DNA of 64,000 nt from Hyphodiscus hymeniophilus (Eukaryota; Ascomycota; Leotiomycetes; Helotiales; Hyphodiscaceae), in NCBI GenBank assembly GCA_016508695.1, contig VNKQ01000007.1, positions 1,178,001 through 1,242,000 of the forward strand, given 5' to 3'. The notes under the pieces are model-generated. The model was not told the origin of the DNA and searched no databases. It saw only the letters and a program-made list of their open reading frames with translations. Of the stretch, positions 1-9,525 are shown in pieces (within the stretch, counting starts at the first letter, position 1; every line of letters starts with the position of its first letter). The position numbers were made by a program, and so were the translations under genes.

Positions 1-1058
1 GGTTTCATCGGTTATAGGATCACCGGTGACTCCTTCCTCAGCGAGAGCACCCAGACTCATCACCACTAGCACCAAGGCAGAGCCTGGATGATCTTCACTG
101 AACGACTCTCTACAGACTTGAGGCATTATCGTTGAAAAGAACTGTGAACGGTCAAGAATGGGATACGTGCAATGAAATGTCTCGAAGTATATTGAGCACA
201 GTCTTTCGATATAACCTCTGTTTAGTATCATTGGCTGGCCGCTTTCCAGGTTTACCGTGGCGTTATCGCTGTATTGGATACCTCTAGGATGATCCAGTGG
301 GAAGAAGGCATCGAAGTCTTTGGAAATCTGGATGAGCCATTTTTCCGCACTCTCATCGTCACCATCCCAGCGCGACAGGTTAACGGAGTCGCACCGTAAT
401 AAAGCTTGAATGGCGGGCCACGGAAGTTGACGATTCGTATCAGAGGTTCTAGAAACATCAGATACCGTGGAATTGTTTTCGGGTACGGACGGACTAGAAG
501 CTGATGGTCTGGTTCCAATATCAGATTGTACGTCCTCGGCGAGGGCACGTGACACAATCTGCATCGCATTGTTGGTTGTAGATGCTTCCTGATCTATGCC
601 AGGCGCCGGACCTGCTCCAGTAGACCGTACAGAGGGATTTTCTGTTGGAAATGCCCGGTCGATCTTCTGATCTATTGCTGTGATAGCCTCCAAGATTCGA
701 ACAAGCGTTTGGTCTTTCCTATTAATAATTGAGCCACGCTCTACTCCATATCTTTGGGGGCTCCAGAATTACGCCTGAGGGGAAATATGGTTTCAGTGTT
801 TCTTACTCACTTCACGGGTTTAGGCTCTCCATATTCGCAACGCACTTTTAATCGTCGGCACGATCCGCAGCGTGGACGTTGTTCATCACATTTCTTCTTT
901 CGCTCCCGGCACGTATTGCAGGCCTGAACAGTAATGGAGAAGTAAGCCAAGAGCACGTAATAGCTGGGGCGGAAGCAAATCCTCACCATTGTCGCCAACT
1001 TGTGTCTTTCTCTTCTAACACCTTTCCCGCTTTTGGAGGGACTCGATGGCGAATCCAT
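1..1058 (-). CDS. Zn2Cys6 fungal transcription factor, 3' end outside window
   Basis: Probable nuclear DNA-binding regulator of the Gal4-type binuclear zinc cluster class. Proposed exons, in transcription order: 1058-987, 923-811 and 760-1 (open at the window edge). Introns are 924-986 (63 nt) and 761-810 (50 nt). The cluster reads C-x2-C-x6-C-x6-C-x2-C-x6-C, beginning ACNTCRERKKKC, and is rich in Lys/Arg as expected. After a Ser/Thr/Pro-rich linker the protein enters a region like the fungal TF middle homology domain (motif YFETFHCTYPILDR). The first intron is a multiple of three and has no stop, so it could be read through; splicing is preferred because it brings the cluster to about residue 25, directly after a short basic N-terminus. 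The target genes cannot be inferred. Confidence 0.82.
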
Positions 1059-2708
1059 GGCAGCGACATCAAACTTCCCGTACTGCTTCTGAAAACCGCA
1101 TCAACACAATGAATGCACGTGTGAGTGATTGATATTTACCAAAGGAATATTGATTATTGAGCGACAGATGGCGCTTTTGAATACAAGAGCAGCAAGGACC
1201 TTTACTACCTTCCGGCATGGCGAATAAAGACAAGGTGTAGAAGCATCAGTTCACGTTCCAAAAGTTTGCGCAAGCAACAGAGTTAATTCAAAGACGTCAT
1301 TGGTGCCACATAATAGATACCGTACCGAGCGCAAGGGCAGATCATTTGTACATGTAACCGAGTCGAATCAGAGATGCTTTAACGAGACGAACACCACGAA
1401 AATTGAACTGTTAAGACTTGGGTATCTTGTGTAAATAAATAAGCAAAAAAGTAGCAGACTCTTTCTGCTAACTCGAGTTGTTAATAAAGCAACTGGAGAA
1501 CTTCTTAGAAGTGATCCAATTGTACTAATCCTCGCAAACGAACTTTGGTGGTTATTTTGGCAAGAACATTGTTCTTCACTACCTGATTCTCTACCATGAT
1601 GATCAGGTATCGACTCTATCCCATCAGTCATCTCTTGAGCAGCAAGTATTCCAGAACTGTCATCAGTACTATCCGCAGGAGCAAATGATGTTATAAAGTT
1701 GATCCACCGCTACCAAGGATGAAGACTGAACAAAGAACAGCAGCTAAAGTACCGAGAAACGGAACTCTGAACAACAATACCCAAAAACGGCTAGTTGTGG
1801 GTAATTTTGAGAGAGAGAAACAAAAGGTCATGGAAGCTCGTTGAGAGGGCAACCAGAAAGGATCTAGTCAAATCTGCAGTGGACTAAGGCATCCGGTGAT
1901 ACGGAGCCACGACCTCGTCCACAACGGTAGAGAAGGTTACAGACACAAGTGTATGGGGCAATAGCTCCCAGTGTCAGATTGTCTGCGGAACCGGCCTTCT
2001 ATGCATGGAATACATACACCTTTGTATTATGTATATATTTAGCAAGCGAGTCTTCTTACCACGGGCTCGGAACCAACCTTATTTCTATAGTGCAAAAGCG
2101 GGCATTTCTAAAGCACTCTGCTACCGAGGCCAAGCGTGATTATTGAGTTTGCAAGCTTTCAGAGGATGAACCTTATTCAATTACAAGAGCCAATCCGAGA
2201 TTCGGCCCAGGTCGCAGGTTATATATAGCCTGTGAATACCTTTTCCGACCCGATTACTTTCCAAAGTCCCGGTATGTACTCATGTCAAAGTTTCAAAAAT
2301 ATCATAAGCAGAGGGACGTGAGGTTATTAAAAAGCGTTATAGCTGTCTAAGAGATGCCCAACAAGTATACCTCCCCCAGCTACTACGCCACTCTCGCCGT
2401 CCGTGAACTGATGATACTGTAGCCTGGCCACGCGCAGATCTTCCACCAGCTCCTGAACGAGCACTTGACACGTAAGGTAATCGCACTTATGCAGCCTCCT
2501 CCTCGGCTTGAATATAAGAATCAAACGAAGGTCGACCGAATGATGACATTGACTAGATGGAAATATTAGTATTGATATTCACACAGCCAAATGAATATCC
2601 GTGTGTACTTCGGCCGAGGATCCGTTGATTTCTGTCAAAGAGTCGAGTCAGCAACCCGTTCTAATTCAGCGTGCCCCACCCACCCTTCACTCCGCTCCTT
2701 CCTCCTTC

Positions 2709-2757
2709 CTCCAACCTCTCCAACCTCCAACCTCCAACCTCCAACTTCCAACTCCAA
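2709..2757. repeat. CTCCAAC heptamer repeat
   Basis: Five copies of CTCCAAC (one set off by an extra CT), then a TTCCAAC variant and a partial copy. It sits in a pyrimidine-rich tract that starts near 2690. It is a simple low-complexity repeat and does not match a telomere unit. Confidence 0.8.
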
Positions 2758-3212
2758 GCGGACGGGAGTCACGGGACCTACCAGAAATCCAACCAGCCTG
2801 CTCTATCTCGTCGGACTGGTGGAACAGCTTCGTCATGTAGTCGGCGATTTCATGAATGATCGCGAGGAGTAAGATCATGGCGACGGGGAATCTCGTAATA
2901 CAGTAGTACTGTATTACTATTGGTGTAGATGAAGAATGGTGGGCTGGGGCTGTTGGTAAAGATCGTGACATATGCGAGTAACACGAGAAATAAGATGCCG
3001 TCATGTGTGGTTACCTTAGCTACCTTACCTCCCTACTCCCTACCTATCTATCTTATCACACGCTTTGCACACCAAAGAAATTCCAACTCTACTCGTACGT
3101 TATCGCACGTGCTCAACGCAAGGATACATGGCTTGTACGGGCTAGTCTGTGCATACCACCGTGCCGATCTTCCTTGCTTCTTGACGGAGATACCTCCGGA
3201 AGATGGGGCCTA

Positions 3213-3224
3213 GCGCACGTGCGC
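3213..3224. promoter_or_regulatory. Palindromic E-box GCGCACGTGCGC
   Basis: Perfect 12-bp palindrome with CACGTG at its centre, 725 bp upstream of the bZIP start. A second CACGTG lies near 3105-3110. CACGTG is a known core for fungal bHLH and some bZIP factors. That it is used here is inference. Confidence 0.3.
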
Positions 3225-3403
3225 ACGATTTTACGCCGATTACGACCAACTTCCTTATTCTATCTAATCTTTACTGCAAAAACGACCCAATTATTAATCG
3301 TGACTAGGTATGACAGTCGTCCCAATGCGGGGCCTCTATCGCTCTAAACCACGGGACCATCATATCAGCAACCTTAAAGTAAGTTTCTAACTTGCTAATA
3401 GAA

Positions 3404-3426
3404 ACATAGTTACATAGTTACATAGC
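3404..3426. repeat. 8-bp tandem repeat (ACATAGTT type)
   Basis: About three copies of an 8-bp unit containing ACATAG. Short and probably slippage-derived. Confidence 0.55.
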
Positions 3427-3571
3427 ACCTGAATCTAAGCTTTCCGCGCAACATTGTAGCCTACCGTAGCACCCATCTTTCAGATAGCCGAATTGAACAA
3501 GGTGCGTACTGGTGTGCCGGTATCTTGGCCGTCTAAATACACCTTGGCTGGTGAGTACCCCTCCTCAGATC

Positions 3572-3598
3572 AATCCCTCGAATCCCTCGAATCCCTCG
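3572..3598. repeat. Three exact copies of AATCCCTCG
   Basis: A 9-bp unit repeated three times without mismatch, about 350 bp upstream of the bZIP start. No function is evident. Confidence 0.8.
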
Positions 3599-3948
3599 CT
3601 GCGATTGGGTTCCTAGGTAGGGAGAGCGTGCAAGGAAGCTGCGTTCCACCACACGCACTACGTATGTGACAGTGATATCATTGAGACATGATGGGACTTC
3701 CGCTTTCCCAATCCTTCATGTGATCTGCATCTCCAATCTGGCTGGAGTCTGGATAGCGGCAAGATGACGAGAACGCGAGGAAGGGCGACCCCATATGCAG
3801 AATCAAAGCATCGTGGTCTCTTTTCAATGGCTAAGAAGTCGTATCAGACATCCTCTCTATAATTCCTCATACTATTCCAAACCAATACCAGGACTCTCAC
3901 ATCTTCGCTCTACCGTCACACTCTTCATTGTGTTGAATCCTTCCAAAT

Positions 3949-4959
3949 ATGGCTGAGGTCTTCACCCAAGCTCCTCATCCAGCTGCCATGTTCGACTCGA
4001 CTATGCCGCAGCCCGTGGACTTTCTTGGCATTGATGCAATACCCAAACTCCAAACAGACTCATGGCCGTTCCATTGCTACTTGGATAATCTCAACGGCTC
4101 ATTCGGTATTCCTGTCTTCAATGACATGGATAGTGCCTGCGCGAGGATCACCCCTCATTCATTGGGGGATTCTAATTCCCTCCGCCATAACAGCATCGAC
4201 CGGATAGATTGGTCCTTGATCAATTTAGGATCCACGGTAGACGCATCTCTACAGCAAGCCGATTACCCAGCTTATTTCAATCCCCATGTGGAATTTGGTG
4301 CTACCGGCGGTGATGGCGTGGTACCTACCGTCGGACCCACGAAGATTACATTACCTCCAACAATCTACGAATCGACTTCTACTCGCAGAGATCATGAAGT
4401 GCCTCAATCAAAAGCAACCTCGAAAAAGCTGCGAAGAGGAAGACGAAAGAAACTTCTTTCCCCCGAAGCACAAGCACTGAAAAGAGACAGGCATTTAGAG
4501 AAGAATCGTATGGCGGCAAGCCGGTGCAGGACTAAGAAAAAGAATGAACAAGATCGTCTCGAGGAGAAAGAGAGGGTATTGAAACGAGAGAATCTGGCGC
4601 TCAGGAGAACTTTACGCGACCTACGGGACAGGGTCCGTTTTTATAAGGAGGTACTTACCACGCATGCTCGGTGCAATCATCCAGGCATCGTTGAGTTTGT
4701 CGAGCGCAATAGCGATTTCCCTGCTACTACGGACGTCGTATATCAATCATGGTTGGAAGATGAAGACGACGAGGAAGGATTGGAGGATGGAAGAAGCTCA
4801 CGGTTGAGCTCCGGTGGCTCGCAACGAACCTCGACATCCTCGGAAGATCGTGGGTCAGGATTCTTAAGTATGAGTCCATTGAATTCTTCACCACCATCAC
4901 CTGCCAGCATGATCTCTGCTTCTATTACAGGAGTCTCATCCCCCGCAAAGTGCAGTTAG
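3949..4959 (+). CDS. bZIP transcription factor, ATF/CREB-like
   Basis: Single-exon gene of 336 aa. It should act as a dimeric nuclear DNA-binding regulator. The basic region starts near residue 178 and has the signature N-x2-AA-x2-CR (EKNRMAASRCR) followed by a lysine-rich run. A leucine zipper of about four heptads then extends to about residue 240. The motif after the zipper (HARCNHPGI) resembles the extension seen in fungal Atf-type proteins. A basic stretch (KKLRRGRRKK) just before the bZIP is a likely nuclear localisation signal. The C-terminus is acidic, then Ser-rich and probably disordered. The start lies in a good context (AAATATGG). Perfect CRE sites TGACGTCA occur elsewhere in the window, the type of site ATF/CREB proteins bind; a link is only possible. 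Confidence 0.9.
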   Translation: MAEVFTQAPHPAAMFDSTMPQPVDFLGIDAIPKLQTDSWPFHCYLDNLNGSFGIPVFNDMDSACARITPHSLGDSNSLRHNSIDRIDWSLINLGSTVDASLQQADYPAYFNPHVEFGATGGDGVVPTVGPTKITLPPTIYESTSTRRDHEVPQSKATSKKLRRGRRKKLLSPEAQALKRDRHLEKNRMAASRCRTKKKNEQDRLEEKERVLKRENLALRRTLRDLRDRVRFYKEVLTTHARCNHPGIVEFVERNSDFPATTDVVYQSWLEDEDDEEGLEDGRSSRLSSGGSQRTSTSSEDRGSGFLSMSPLNSSPPSPASMISASITGVSSPAKCS

Positions 4960-6168
4960 ATCACAATCCGCGCCACTAGTGCGCTCCAAGGCTCTGGCTC
5001 ATCCGGCTCTAGCGCAGCGCTCTTGCGCTGTTGACCACGATTTCTCAAGTCCTTTACACCTCTTTCGAGCAGAGACGAAAAAAGTTCTGGGACAAACAAA
5101 CAACATCTTGGAAAGCGGCTAATAAGTCTGTCAAGCTGGATGGGTTCTGGCATTCGCCTCCTCGGCAGCCGAGAGGCTATGTTCCTCAAGCGTCCGACAA
5201 CCCCACGGCTTTATATGTCCATGATCTGCTACAAGAACGGCGGCCTCGCACGTCAGCAAAGGCGCAGATCCATAAGTCGCTGGGAAAGCGACCCTCGGAA
5301 ACTAAACGGTCTTCGTCACGACAGGGAACAATCACTCCACCACTGGATCAGCAGAGGCTTGCATATCTGCTGAAGCTGGGGCTATATTTCTCTCGCCCCA
5401 GGAATTGTGCCTAGCTCCGGGTGGGACATGGCGTTATAATTGCAACTCAAGTAGCAGCTCGCCAAAATGTACCCCTCGTGTAGTTATTCAGGCCCAACTT
5501 CGCTCTCTCCGGCTTCCTTCTCCTAGCATTGTCGAGCCTTTTTTAGGGAAAAGGTCCGCCGTTTTGTCATTGACGATTTAGTTGGAGGCGGTTGGAGGAA
5601 GAAGTGACGGTGGAAAAATTGGTAGAGTTGTCCGCGAAACTTGACTTGAATACTAGGCGGGTTGCGGGTGTTCGGTTTTGCGAGCCCCTTGTTGCACGGT
5701 CACGTGACCCAGTTCACAAAGCCCAAATTGACAGACACAAATTAGAGGCTGTGCTGATCGCACAATATTCAAAGATCTAGATAATGAGTATCCAGTATAA
5801 GGAGTGCATGTTTGTACATTTCACTGAGACTATTCTGACTTTTCAAGAAGACCAATCACAACGATAACGGACCACGCTCCGGCCTTGCAGTTTATTGAAT
5901 TATTCCCATGATTACTGCTCGGTTACTTGATTGGCGTTTTAGAGTTTCAGACTAAGCGCACAGACCAGGCGCGCCGGATGCAGCTGAATGGACATCCACC
6001 ATTTTGGCAGGAGTAAACGAGGTAAGGTACGAAGCTATGACGAAGAAACACCAACTCCATGTAGGAGCCATTTTATAATGTTACAAAATCTGGTTTTGGG
6101 TCAATATCGCACACCTTCTCAACTCGATTACGACCTGCCTCTCCTCAGACGAAATTCAATGAGATAAA
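4960..6168. other. Intergenic region upstream of the SDR gene
   Basis: About 1.2 kb. An open frame of 127 codons at 5031-5414 (+) is rich in Arg/Ser/Pro, has no domain and may be chance or bZIP 3' UTR. The notable element is the palindrome at 5698-5709. Confidence 0.5.
5698..5709. promoter_or_regulatory. Palindromic E-box GGTCACGTGACC
   Basis: Perfect 12-bp palindrome carrying TCACGTGA, the Cbf1/bHLH-type core, 460 bp upstream of the SDR start codon. The match is exact; the role is inferred. Confidence 0.35.
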
Positions 6169-7242
6169 ATGAAATACACTAGATCCCTCCCTCGCTTTGG
6201 CGCCTTTATTGCGCATAGCCGTTTCGCGAAACGTTCATTGTCCGCTCGTCAGCTTCACACCGGACCCCGTATCGCGAAGCCAGTATCAGCCATGAAGCCT
6301 GCGACGGAAACAGGCGGTGGTACAAGCAGCATTCAGGAGAACCTCCCGCAGGGTTCCAGCCAGCAGAACCATGGCCGATTTCGAGAGTTTGACCTTCAGA
6401 ACAAGGTCTTCGCCGTGACGGGAGGGGGCAGAGGTTTGGGCCTTGCTCTGGCCGAGGCGCTCGTGGAAGCTGGCGGGAAAGGTATGCTCGATAATCTGCG
6501 TCAATACGTGTGGCTAGAACTCAAGCTGATACAACCTCTTGCAGTGTACTGCCTCGATCGATTACCGGAGCCGGATGACGAGTTTACCACTGCGCAAAAG
6601 CGCGCAAGTCCCGAGTTCGGTGGCTCTCTTCATTACCAGCGCATCGATGTTCGCGACGTCAAAAACGTAAACGATACAATGGCTGGTATAGCAGCTGAAA
6701 GCAATCGGTTGGATGGGTTGATTGCTGCAGCTGGAGTCAATCATATTGGAGCCGCCATCGACCATACGCCTGCGGATATTGACGACGTGATGAGTATTAA
6801 CTATACGGGTGTTTTCACTGCCGCGACCGCTGCCGCGAAGCAGATGTTACACTGGAAGTGTAGGGGCTCGATTGTCCTAGTCTCCAGCATGAGCGGATTG
6901 ATTGCCAACAAAGGCATGGTCTCACCGGTGTACAATTCCTCCAAAGCGGCTGTGCTTCAGTTAGGGAGGAGTTTGGCAATGGAATGGGGAAGGATAGATG
7001 AAGAGGGTAGAGGTGGCATTCGCGTGAACTGCTTATGTCCTGGTCACATTGTTACGCCTATGGTCAAACAGACTCTCCGAGAGTGCCCAGATGCGAAGGA
7101 GCTATGGCAGGCTGAGAATATGCTTGGAAGGCTATCAAAACCGGAGGAGTTCAGAGGCGCAGCGCTTTTTTTGCTCAGTGAGGCTAGCAGCTTCATGACT
7201 GGTGGTTCCCTGGTTATAGATGGCGGTCATACTGCTTGGTAG
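6169..7242 (+). CDS. Short-chain dehydrogenase/reductase, probably mitochondrial
   Basis: NAD(P)-dependent oxidoreductase of the classical SDR family; substrate unknown. Exons 6169-6481 and 6545-7242 give 336 aa. The intron at 6482-6544 (63 nt, GTATGC...CAG) is in frame and stop-free, but removing it restores the normal Rossmann spacing (AGGK-VYCLDR). Visible features are the cofactor motif TGGGRGLG at residues 84-91, the AAAG motif after beta-4, a catalytic Ser within VSSMSG, and the Y-x3-K pair at about Y234 and K238 (YNSSK). The C-terminus ends with GGSLVIDGGH, as in sorbitol- and mannitol-type reductases. The first 45 or so residues are rich in Arg and Ser with almost no acids, like a mitochondrial presequence; this is inference. 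The length is normal for the family plus a presequence. Confidence 0.9.
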   Translation: MKYTRSLPRFGAFIAHSRFAKRSLSARQLHTGPRIAKPVSAMKPATETGGGTSSIQENLPQGSSQQNHGRFREFDLQNKVFAVTGGGRGLGLALAEALVEAGGKGMLDNLRQYVWLELKLIQPLAVYCLDRLPEPDDEFTTAQKRASPEFGGSLHYQRIDVRDVKNVNDTMAGIAAESNRLDGLIAAAGVNHIGAAIDHTPADIDDVMSINYTGVFTAATAAAKQMLHWKCRGSIVLVSSMSGLIANKGMVSPVYNSSKAAVLQLGRSLAMEWGRIDEEGRGGIRVNCLCPGHIVTPMVKQTLRECPDAKELWQAENMLGRLSKPEEFRGAALFLLSEASSFMTGGSLVIDGGHTAW

Positions 7243-7634
7243 ACGTGTTCTCGTTTACGTAGAGATTGCTTAGATAGAGATTGCTTAGATATAGATCGCT
7301 TAGATATAGATCGCTTAGATAGAGATGATATCCAAATTCCAATATTTCAACCTTTATATACGTATGGAGGTTTACAGGCGAGCTAGAAATGTTCTCCTAA
7401 GTAGTATATACTCAACCTCAATTGGATGTAAAATACCCGCGAGGGAAAGAGAGGATCGTGCAGACGAGCTAGAGATGTTCTAGGTGCGGGATATCTCTAT
7501 TCCCAAAGCGAACCACCGAATAATTACAGCGACGATATCGTCGTTCCCTGGACCGTGGTAAGGCACGAGAAATCCAAATCCCTCCTGCACCTCTACCTCG
7601 CCCATCTCCCGCAAACGCCCAGAACCCCCCTCAC
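7243..7634. other. Convergent intergenic region with a minisatellite
   Basis: 392 bp between the 3' ends of the SDR and the small membrane-protein gene. It contains the 15-bp repeat at 7261-7320. Nothing else is recognised. Confidence 0.6.
7261..7320. repeat. Four-copy 15-bp minisatellite
   Basis: Two exact copies of AGAGATTGCTTAGAT followed by two exact copies of ATAGATCGCTTAGAT, then a partial unit. It lies about 20 bp after the SDR stop, so it is probably in its 3' UTR. The two-plus-two pattern suggests successive duplications. Confidence 0.9.
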
Positions 7635-8058
7635 TCACTCCGGCCTATAATACACCTGCGACGGCTCCCTGACCCGGTACGCCTGCCCCGACTTATCCAG
7701 ATAAGTCGAGTGGCTCCCCCTCCTCGAGCTCCTCTTCGAGCCCCCATGCGACCGCCGCGGCCTCCCTATCGAGGACTCCTCCCGCGGCGTGTACGAGTCC
7801 GCGCGCACCGTGTAGATCAGCCATAGGATCAACAGCGTGCCCGCTATCGAGCCGATCACGATCCCTGCGATCGCGCCGCCGGAGATGCAGTTGCATGAGC
7901 TGGAGCCGCTGGATGCTCGGGCTAGGAGATGGGGGGTTTGGGACGGTAAGGGGGGCTGGGGGTGAGGTTAGCAGGCGGAAGGTTTGAGGAGGGGAGGGGA
8001 TGAGATGAGAGAGAAGGGGAGGGGCTATTATGTACCATTTTTCAGAGATGGTTGGCAA
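7635..8058 (-). CDS. Small single-pass membrane protein with basic tail
   Basis: Proposed exons 8058-8036 and 7908-7635 give about 98 aa. The well-supported part is a Ser/Cys stretch (SSSCNC), a Gly/Ala/Ile transmembrane helix (GAIAGIVIGSIAGTLL...) of about 23 residues, and a long Arg/Ser-rich tail ending QVYYRPE. The charge pattern suggests the basic tail faces the cytosol. Short proteins with this layout are common in filamentous ascomycetes, and their role is unknown to me. The first exon and start are less sure: another acceptor at the end of the CCCCCAG tract near 7947 fits only with a different upstream exon. Confidence 0.55.
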
Positions 8059-9525
8059 TACTGTATGTATGTAGGAATGAGGATGCGAGAGGGATTGTGA
8101 CGCAGGTACGGATGGCTAGAGGGATGAATAGAGGAGGAAGGGGAGGAGTTGCGTAGATGATGAGACGCAAAGAGAATACCTCCGTTACAACTTACTGCGA
8201 CATAACATGTCATGTGGTTGTTCCCCGGCTGGATATATATACAAAACCATATTGATGATCTCACCTGGTTAACGAAGGGAAATCATTGCCCTCACCTTCC
8301 TGATCTGCACAACGTAACGTGGGGCACCTCACCAGCCTCGTGCTGCAAGCCTGCAAGATGACGAAAGTATACGGGCGAGTTATATCTGACAATGGCAGAG
8401 ATGCATATCGAGCCGAGGTTACAGGTCTCGTAGATGCGAAATCCGAGAGTTTGCGTGCTTGTTTATCTCGTATTCCGTGGTTTTACTGTATCTGACGTCA
8501 AGATTCTTCGTAATCACGAGGCGATTTTGTTGTTGCGTCTGTGTCACCCCTTTCTCCCCAACCTCTCCTCTCCTCTCTCCCCACCCCCCTATTTTTGATA
8601 TCTTTCCCACGACGATTTCTTCTTGCAAGTTGGCAGCGTTGAACTGCTTACAATGAAAATCATACTGTAGGTATGTTTGTTCTGCGACTTTCCCGCCGGG
8701 GTTACTCGCGATCCGGGTTAGGGGCACCCTTTTTCGTGGCCGGTTCCCGATCCATCCGCACCCCACCTTCATACACACTGCCTCGTCTTTCGTTCCTCAA
8801 TAACAATACGTGTGCCTTAATGGGAGACTTTCCGATGTAATAGATATCTTCCTCCTTTGCCTCTTGAGAGCAATTTGGCCCTCGTCTACCGCGTTAGGAG
8901 AGCTCTTGAGCTAGCTGTTCTCGAAAATCTCTAGTCACTTTAGTAACCTTTCAGGAGGCTCTACGGTGGTAGAGCCACCGCCTGTGTCTTTATTCTACCC
9001 TTGCTGGTCTTCTTGTGGCCCTGCAGTTCAGGCAGGCTTTTGAGGTTATATTTGAGATACTCTACTAGTCAGCAACTTCGTTTTCAATATAAATTGTTAT
9101 GTAAAGTGGGATACCTCGGTACATACATGTGAGAACGTGCCGGCCGGGGATGTATGTATTCAAGGCTAACTGAATATGGACTTGACGAGGGCCCCCTTTT
9201 TATTCAACTGAGAGGATGGGTCTAAATCCATGCTTGGACGATACAATTTTCAACTTTTCTCTTGAACGTGAACGTTTCTCAAATTCTCGTTATAAGATTG
9301 AATCAAATCTAGTGATGTCCATCACTTTCTTTTCCGAGTATTTCATTTGGCTGACATGTCCCCACTTCAAACATAGTTTTGGTACGTGGTTGAAGGAAAG
9401 TGTAGAAAGTCATCAGATAATGCATATTTTTGCTTCTACAACTCTCTATCGGGCTCCCCTACACATGATTAAGCTAGCATATCCATCAACTTTCTCTCCG
9501 TCTGCCTCTCCTCGTCAGCTTCCAT
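8059..9525. other. Intergenic region with a CRE and a polypyrimidine tract
   Basis: About 1.5 kb. It has a polypyrimidine tract at about 8546-8592 and a perfect CRE palindrome at 8493-8500. Open frames such as 9216-9545 (+) show no domain and are probably chance. Confidence 0.5.
8493..8500. promoter_or_regulatory. CRE palindrome TGACGTCA
   Basis: Exact ATF/CREB consensus about 435 bp upstream of the proposed start of the small membrane-protein gene. An 8-bp match alone is weak evidence. Confidence 0.25.

Larger units (their letters stand above)
1059..3948. other. Intergenic region between two divergent regulators
   Basis: About 2.9 kb with no gene I recognise. Short open frames exist on both strands, but none has a domain, a spliceable partner or protein-like composition. 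It holds the small repeats at 2709-2757, 3404-3426 and 3572-3598 and a palindromic E-box at 3213-3224. It serves as the upstream region of both the Zn2Cys6 gene (leftward) and the bZIP gene (rightward). A long upstream region is common for fungal regulators. Confidence 0.6.

Noticed and set aside
2709..2757. CRISPR-like or telomere-like repeat
   Set aside because: The 7-bp units abut without spacers and do not match a CCCTAA unit; this is a eukaryotic simple repeat.
5031..5414. 127-codon open frame after the bZIP gene
   Set aside because: No domain, Arg/Ser-rich, and close behind the bZIP stop, where 3' UTR is expected.
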